Below are positions 7,591 through 10,543 of a stretch of DNA of 10,543 bases, piece after piece (positions within the stretch are counted from its first letter, which is position 1; each line of letters opens with the position of its first letter). The notes beneath the pieces are model-generated. The model was not told the origin of the DNA, did not search any database, and was given only the letters and a program-made list of their open reading frames with translations. Origin of the DNA: Clostridiales bacterium. GTDB lineage: Bacteria > Bacillota > Desulfitobacteriia > Desulfitobacteriales > Desulfitobacteriaceae. A program made the position numbers and the translations under genes. The stretch is from NCBI GenBank assembly GCA_027357125.1, contig DAHVVW010000035.1, forward strand, positions 1 through 10,543, read 5' to 3'.

Positions 7591-8838
7591 ATGTTCAAAC
7601 TTAGTAAGACTGAAACCAGCTGGGCTTTATATGATTGGGGGAACTCGGCGTACACACTGACAGTTACCTCCACCATTCTCCCGCTCTACTTTAAGTCCGT
7701 ATTTGCAAATGCGGGCGGGGATGCGTCTTTATCCACAGCTTATTGGGGATATGCCAACTCTATCGCTACCCTTGTACTCGCGCTGCTTGCTCCTATCCTG
7801 GGGACGTTGGCAGATTATAAAGGTTATAAGAAGAAGTTTTTCAGTCTCTTTTTCGTGCTTGGGGTGATATTTACAGCCTTGCTGGCCACAGTGCCTGATA
7901 CATACTGGCCGCTGCTGTTGGTCTTTTACATACTTACTGCCATTGGCTTTTCCGGAAGCAATATTTTTTATGATGCTTTCCTGGTCGATGTGACGACAGA
8001 GAAGCGAATGGACCGGGTTTCAAGCTTGGGCTATGCCTTAGGGTACATCGGGAGTACGATACCTTTTATCTTCTGTATGGCCATAGTTATCCTGGCTCAG
8101 TTTGGCAAAATCCCGCTTTCTGTGGCCGGGGCCAGCAAGCTTTCCTTTGTCATCACTGCCATCTGGTGGGGGGTCTTTACAATTCCTATGCTTAAGCGGG
8201 TAAACCAGGAATATGGGATTGAAGTAGAGCCAAACCCTGTGCAAAACAGTTTCAAACGGTTGAGTAAAACGTTAAAAAATATCCGCAGTCATAAAACGGT
8301 GTTCTTATTCTTACTGGCCTATTTCTTTTATATCGATGGGGTAGACACTATTATCAAGATGGCTACTTCTTACGGGGCTGATCTGGGTATCAGCACCACC
8401 AATTTACTAATTATCCTCCTGGCAACCCAGTTCGTGGCCTTTCCGTTCGCGATTCTCTACGGCTGGCTGGCGGGGAAATTCCGGGGAAAAACCATGCTCT
8501 ATGTCGGAATATTCGTTTATACTTTAATCTGTATCTATGCTTACTTCTTAGACAGTACCCTTGATTTCTGGATCCTGGCCATGCTGGTGGGAACTTCCCA
8601 GGGGGGATTACAGGCGTTAAGCAGGTCGTATTTCGGAAAACTTGTGCCCAAGGAGAATGCCAATGAGTTTTTTGGTTTTTACAATATCTTTGGCAAGTTT
8701 GCGGCGATTATGGGTCCGTTCCTCGTGGGTCTTGTGACCCAGCTTACAGGGAGGACCAACAACGGAGTTTTTAGTATCATTTTGTTGTTTATCATTGGGG
8801 GAATCATCTTAATGAAGGTTCCGCAGCAAGCGGATTAA
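7591..8838 (+). CDS. MFS transporter, UMF1 family (Atg22-like)
   Basis: Polytopic inner-membrane transporter of about 415 residues with 11-12 predicted helices; substrate unknown. Family marks are the N-terminal WALYDWGNSAYT (residues 11-22), the GTLADYKGYKKK loop (an MFS motif-A equivalent), GFSGSNIFYDAFLVDV, a central charged cytoplasmic loop (about 210-235, with KRVNQEYGIEVEP), YFFYIDGVDTII and SQGGLQALSRSYFGKLVP. Eukaryotic Atg22 members export amino acids from vacuoles; bacterial members are poorly characterised. The frame opens earlier at GTG 7564, but I chose ATG 7591 because AAAGGA (7577-7582) is correctly spaced for it and the conserved sequence begins there. Placement 47 bases after the phosphodiesterase hints that it may move that enzyme's product or substrate, which is inference. 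The stop lies in an AT-rich near-palindrome (8833-8847), too weak to call a terminator. Confidence 0.92.
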   Translation: MFKLSKTETSWALYDWGNSAYTLTVTSTILPLYFKSVFANAGGDASLSTAYWGYANSIATLVLALLAPILGTLADYKGYKKKFFSLFFVLGVIFTALLATVPDTYWPLLLVFYILTAIGFSGSNIFYDAFLVDVTTEKRMDRVSSLGYALGYIGSTIPFIFCMAIVILAQFGKIPLSVAGASKLSFVITAIWWGVFTIPMLKRVNQEYGIEVEPNPVQNSFKRLSKTLKNIRSHKTVFLFLLAYFFYIDGVDTIIKMATSYGADLGISTTNLLIILLATQFVAFPFAILYGWLAGKFRGKTMLYVGIFVYTLICIYAYFLDSTLDFWILAMLVGTSQGGLQALSRSYFGKLVPKENANEFFGFYNIFGKFAAIMGPFLVGLVTQLTGRTNNGVFSIILLFIIGGIILMKVPQQAD

Positions 8839-8874
8839 AATTTAATCTTAACTTTACACAACAATAATATGGTG

Positions 8875-8904
8875 TTAACAAGTATCAGTTAAAATTGTTA
8901 TAGA
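8875..8904 (+). promoter_or_regulatory. Promoter with extended -10 ahead of the 55-codon ORF
   Basis: TTAACA (8875-8880, 5 of 6 to -35) lies 18 bases from TATAGA (8899-8904, 4 of 6 to -10). TG at 8896-8897, one base before the -10, forms an extended -10 element. The -35 lies inside the perfect palindrome TGTTAACA (8873-8880), a possible operator half or a chance hit. The expected start is near 8911, giving a leader of about 24 bases. Confidence 0.55.
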
Positions 8905-8934
8905 TGCAAATACAGTACAGGAAGGTGGTTTCAA

Positions 8935-9102
8935 ATGACGCAAAAAGAGGAGCAAATCGTTGCAGCTATTTGGGGATCCGAGACACCAAGATTCGGTAAT
9001 TCTGTACCGGTAGTCACTGATAGGAAGGACCAAAAGAATCTAAGCTTATTAACGACTGCGAAATTAACCGCAAGCAAGTTTCAGAAAAAGCAAGTCTCTT
9101 AA
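8935..9102 (+). CDS. Small protein of 55 residues, unknown function
   Basis: I do not recognise this protein. It begins MTQKEEQIVAAIWGSETPRF, is hydrophilic with no membrane helix, signal or cysteine, and has a lysine-rich C-terminal part (ASKFQKKQVS); net charge is slightly positive. Evidence that it is real: ATG 8935 follows GAAGGTGG (8921-8928) by 6 bases; a plausible promoter precedes it; and an intrinsic terminator overlaps its end, so promoter, ORF and terminator make a compact unit of about 210 bases. The stop codon TAA (9100-9102) lies in the terminator loop. It could be a free-standing small protein, a leader peptide for the HAD operon downstream, or a translated part of a small RNA. 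No RiPP-type leader/core boundary or toxin-like hydrophobic segment is seen. Confidence 0.6.
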   Translation: MTQKEEQIVAAIWGSETPRFGNSVPVVTDRKDQKNLSLLTTAKLTASKFQKKQVS

Positions 9103-9124
9103 ACAGATACTTGCTTTTTGTTTT
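9085..9124 (+). terminator. Strong intrinsic terminator overlapping the end of the 55-codon ORF
   Basis: AAAAAGCAAGT (9085-9095) pairs perfectly with ACTTGCTTTTT (9109-9119). After one mismatch the stem can extend by TCT (9097-9099) with AGA (9105-9107), leaving a 5-base loop. The T-rich tail TTTTTGTTTT (9115-9124) follows. The A-run before and T-run after make the element potentially usable from both strands. AAGCAAGT is also present upstream at 9072-9079 and could compete for the right arm. Confidence 0.85.
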
Positions 9125-9153
9125 AGTGGGAGTTGAAAGGAGAGAGTGGTTGA

Positions 9154-10047
9154 GTGGAGATAATGAGCGCAAACTTAAACCGGACACTTCTGGTGTCTGA
9201 CATGGATGGAACCTTGTTGAACAGCAAACATGCGATCAGTAAAGAAAACATTGAGGCCATCAAACGCTTTGTGGCTCAGGGAGGATTGTTTACTCTGGCA
9301 ACGGGCCGGATCGATTCTTCCGTCAGGCCTTACCTGGAGAACTTACCGGTCAATGCGCCCGCGATTTTGTATAATGGGGCCATGATTTATGACTGTAAAA
9401 GGCACCATATAATTTGGGAACAATTTTTGCCTGATGATGCTAAGAGAATTGTGTGGCCGATACTCGATGAGTTTCCCGAGACTGGGATCGAAGTCTACGA
9501 TGCCGCCGGTGATGTGCATATTCTGGCGGATAACGGACTGATACACTACCACATGCTGCGGGAAAGTTTGCAACCGAAACGATTAGGAGTGGAATTTCCC
9601 TTGAAGACCCTCGCGTGGCGAAAAATTCTGTTTGCCTGGGATCAGAAATACATGCCGCTTCTACAGAGGTTCTTGAACCGTTTGATACGCCAGCAGGGCT
9701 GGTCTATCCGTACAATGAGGACTGAAGCTAATTTCCTGGAAATTGTTCCCCGTGACGTGAACAAAGGGGTTGCGCTGGCGCAAGTCAGCAAAAGTTTGGG
9801 TGTAGAGCGGTCCAATGTGATTGCCATCGGGGATAATCTTAATGATCTGGAAATGCTGCAAATGGCCGGAGTAGGGGTTGCCGTTGCCAATGCGCATCGG
9901 TCCGTAAAAAGAGTCGCAACTTTTTGTACGGTAAGCAATGATGATCATGCCGTATCTGAAGTAGTAAAATGGATTGAAGGGCATAGGAAAGGTAACTGCC
10001 AATGGACCAAAGTCAAAAGCGACATTCAGGATATAGGGGTGATATGA
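9154..10047 (+). CDS. Cof-type HAD-IIB family sugar/nucleotide phosphatase
   Basis: Predicted cytoplasmic Mg2+-dependent phosphatase of small metabolites (sugar phosphates, FMN, PLP or nucleotides in known relatives). All four HAD motifs are present: nucleophile Asp16 and acid/base Asp18 in SDMDGTLL; Thr50 in LATGR; Lys204 in RDVNKGVAL; and the metal-binding Asp227 and Asp231 in IGDNLNDLEML. A C2b-type cap lies between motifs II and III (about residues 85-195). Length of 297 is slightly above the usual 260-290, with a loose tail after KWIEGHRKG. The start is GTG 9154, 9 bases after AAAGGAGAG (9136-9144); ATG 9163 is possible but poorly spaced. It is first in a tight operon with the next gene. 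No promoter is seen in the 34 bases after the upstream terminator, so readthrough or a promoter inside the small ORF is needed. Confidence 0.93.
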   Translation: MEIMSANLNRTLLVSDMDGTLLNSKHAISKENIEAIKRFVAQGGLFTLATGRIDSSVRPYLENLPVNAPAILYNGAMIYDCKRHHIIWEQFLPDDAKRIVWPILDEFPETGIEVYDAAGDVHILADNGLIHYHMLRESLQPKRLGVEFPLKTLAWRKILFAWDQKYMPLLQRFLNRLIRQQGWSIRTMRTEANFLEIVPRDVNKGVALAQVSKSLGVERSNVIAIGDNLNDLEMLQMAGVGVAVANAHRSVKRVATFCTVSNDDHAVSEVVKWIEGHRKGNCQWTKVKSDIQDIGVI

Positions 10048-10296
10048 ATGCTGGAGATTAAACTTTATGGATTGCGCTGTAAGAATTGTGAGGAGATAGT
10101 CGCTTTGTTGGATGATGTGCTGCCGACAATCGGCATTCCCTATGCTGTCGAAAAGCATTATGATTTTCTGGAAGTAATGAAGTTGGGGTTTATTTCAATA
10201 CCGGTTCTCATGATAAACGGGGAAACAGTGGCTGTCGGCCAAGTTCCTACCGAGGATGAACTTCGAGAAAAAATTGCTTTAATTATCAAGGGTTAA
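10048..10296 (+). CDS. Thioredoxin-fold small protein with CxxC (thioredoxin_3/MTH895-like)
   Basis: Small cytoplasmic protein of 82 residues with a minimal thioredoxin or glutaredoxin fold. The redox pair is Cys11-Lys-Asn-Cys14 after the first beta strand (EIKLYGLRCKNC), and Pro52 in FISIPVLMING is the expected cis-proline next to the active site. The end TEDELREKIALI fits the last helix. Likely activity is thiol-disulfide exchange, or handling of a thiol-bound ligand; the KN pair between the cysteines differs from the CGPC of ordinary thioredoxin, so the redox partner is unknown. The ATG at 10048 follows the HAD stop (10045-10047) directly, and AGGGGTG (10035-10041) is 6 bases upstream, so translation is almost certainly coupled to the HAD gene. 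Confidence 0.82.
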   Translation: MLEIKLYGLRCKNCEEIVALLDDVLPTIGIPYAVEKHYDFLEVMKLGFISIPVLMINGETVAVGQVPTEDELREKIALIIKG

Positions 10297-10323
10297 GTAT
10301 CAAAGATTTGGGGGTGAAAGTCA

Positions 10324-10543
10324 TTGCAGAGGCGTGTAGCGATTTTCTCAGATGTCCATTCTAATTACCTGGCTTTGCAAGCGGTGCTTCAAGATATTGA
10401 GCTGAAGAAGGTAGACGCTGTCGTTTGTGCTGGAGATTTGGTTGGGTATGGGCCAGCCCCGAACGAAGTGATCGGGCTTATCCGGGAAAAAGGGATTAAA
10501 ACAGTCTCGGGGAATTATGATGATGCGATTGCCAACTTCCGTC
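10324..10543 (+). CDS. Metallophosphoesterase (calcineurin-like), N-terminal part, runs off the window
   Basis: The first 73 codons of a predicted two-metal phosphoesterase. The reading frame begins MQRRVAIFSDVHSNYLALQA, with metal ligands Asp10 and His12 in SDVHSN. GDLVGYGP (about residues 38-45) supplies the bridging Asp, and GNYDDA supplies the Asn of the usual GNHD motif, with Tyr in place of His as in the related YfcE/protein-phosphatase-like metallophos_2 subgroup. The start is TTG 10324, 7 bases after GGGGGTGA (10310-10316). It lies 27 bases after the thioredoxin-fold gene, so it is probably in the same operon. The C-terminal ligands lie outside the window. Specific substrate unknown. 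Confidence 0.88.
   Translation, partial: MQRRVAIFSDVHSNYLALQAVLQDIELKKVDAVVCAGDLVGYGPAPNEVIGLIREKGIKTVSGNYDDAIANFR

Noticed and set aside
8833..8847. GATTAAA-A-TTTAATC near-palindrome at the transporter stop codon as a terminator
   Set aside because: It is AT-only in the paired core with no room for a loop and no T-run after it; unlikely to terminate.
9661..10158. 165-codon open frame on the - strand across the HAD and thioredoxin-fold genes
   Set aside because: It runs antisense to HAD motifs III and IV and to the CxxC site; composition is that of a shadow frame.

Overview
The window (10,543 bases) looks like chromosomal DNA of a low-to-mid GC endospore-forming-type Firmicute. Genes are all on the + strand, ribosome binding sites are strong and purine-rich (AAAGGAGG, AAAGGAGAG), and TTG/GTG starts are common. 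The ftsK/spoIIIE, ymfK (DUF3388), rodZ (ymfM) order matches the Bacillus/Clostridia arrangement. A tRNA 2-selenouridine synthase points to a selenium-using anaerobe such as a Peptococcaceae/Desulfitobacteriaceae member. That placement is inference; no rRNA or other phylogenetic marker is present.

Bases 1-806 hold the C-terminal part of an FtsK/SpoIIIE DNA translocase. A sigma-A-like promoter (847-875) then starts a probable operon of mnmH (selenouridine tRNA modification), a DUF3388 protein (ACT-like domain plus P-loop), a RodZ/YmfM-like membrane helix-turn-helix protein and a YajQ-family nucleotide-binding protein. It ends at a 14-bp hairpin with a short T-run (4095-4144). Next come a YgiQ-type radical SAM protein (4195-6108), then a likely two-gene unit of an NPP-type phosphodiesterase/alkaline phosphatase-superfamily enzyme (6239-7543) and a UMF1-family MFS transporter (7591-8838).

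The least ordinary stretch is 8870-9125. A promoter with an extended -10 drives a 55-codon ORF of unknown function, whose stop codon lies in the loop of a perfect 11-bp intrinsic terminator. A third operon follows 34 bases beyond that terminator: a Cof-type HAD phosphatase, a thioredoxin-fold CxxC small protein and the start of a metallophosphoesterase that runs off the window. No separate promoter is visible for it, so the small ORF and terminator could be either an independent small gene or a leader/attenuator for the HAD operon.

No tRNA, rRNA, CRISPR array, insertion sequence or prophage gene was seen. I found no clear new multi-gene system. The best candidates for something undescribed are the 55-codon ORF with its terminator geometry and the DUF3388 P-loop protein translationally overlapped with mnmH.
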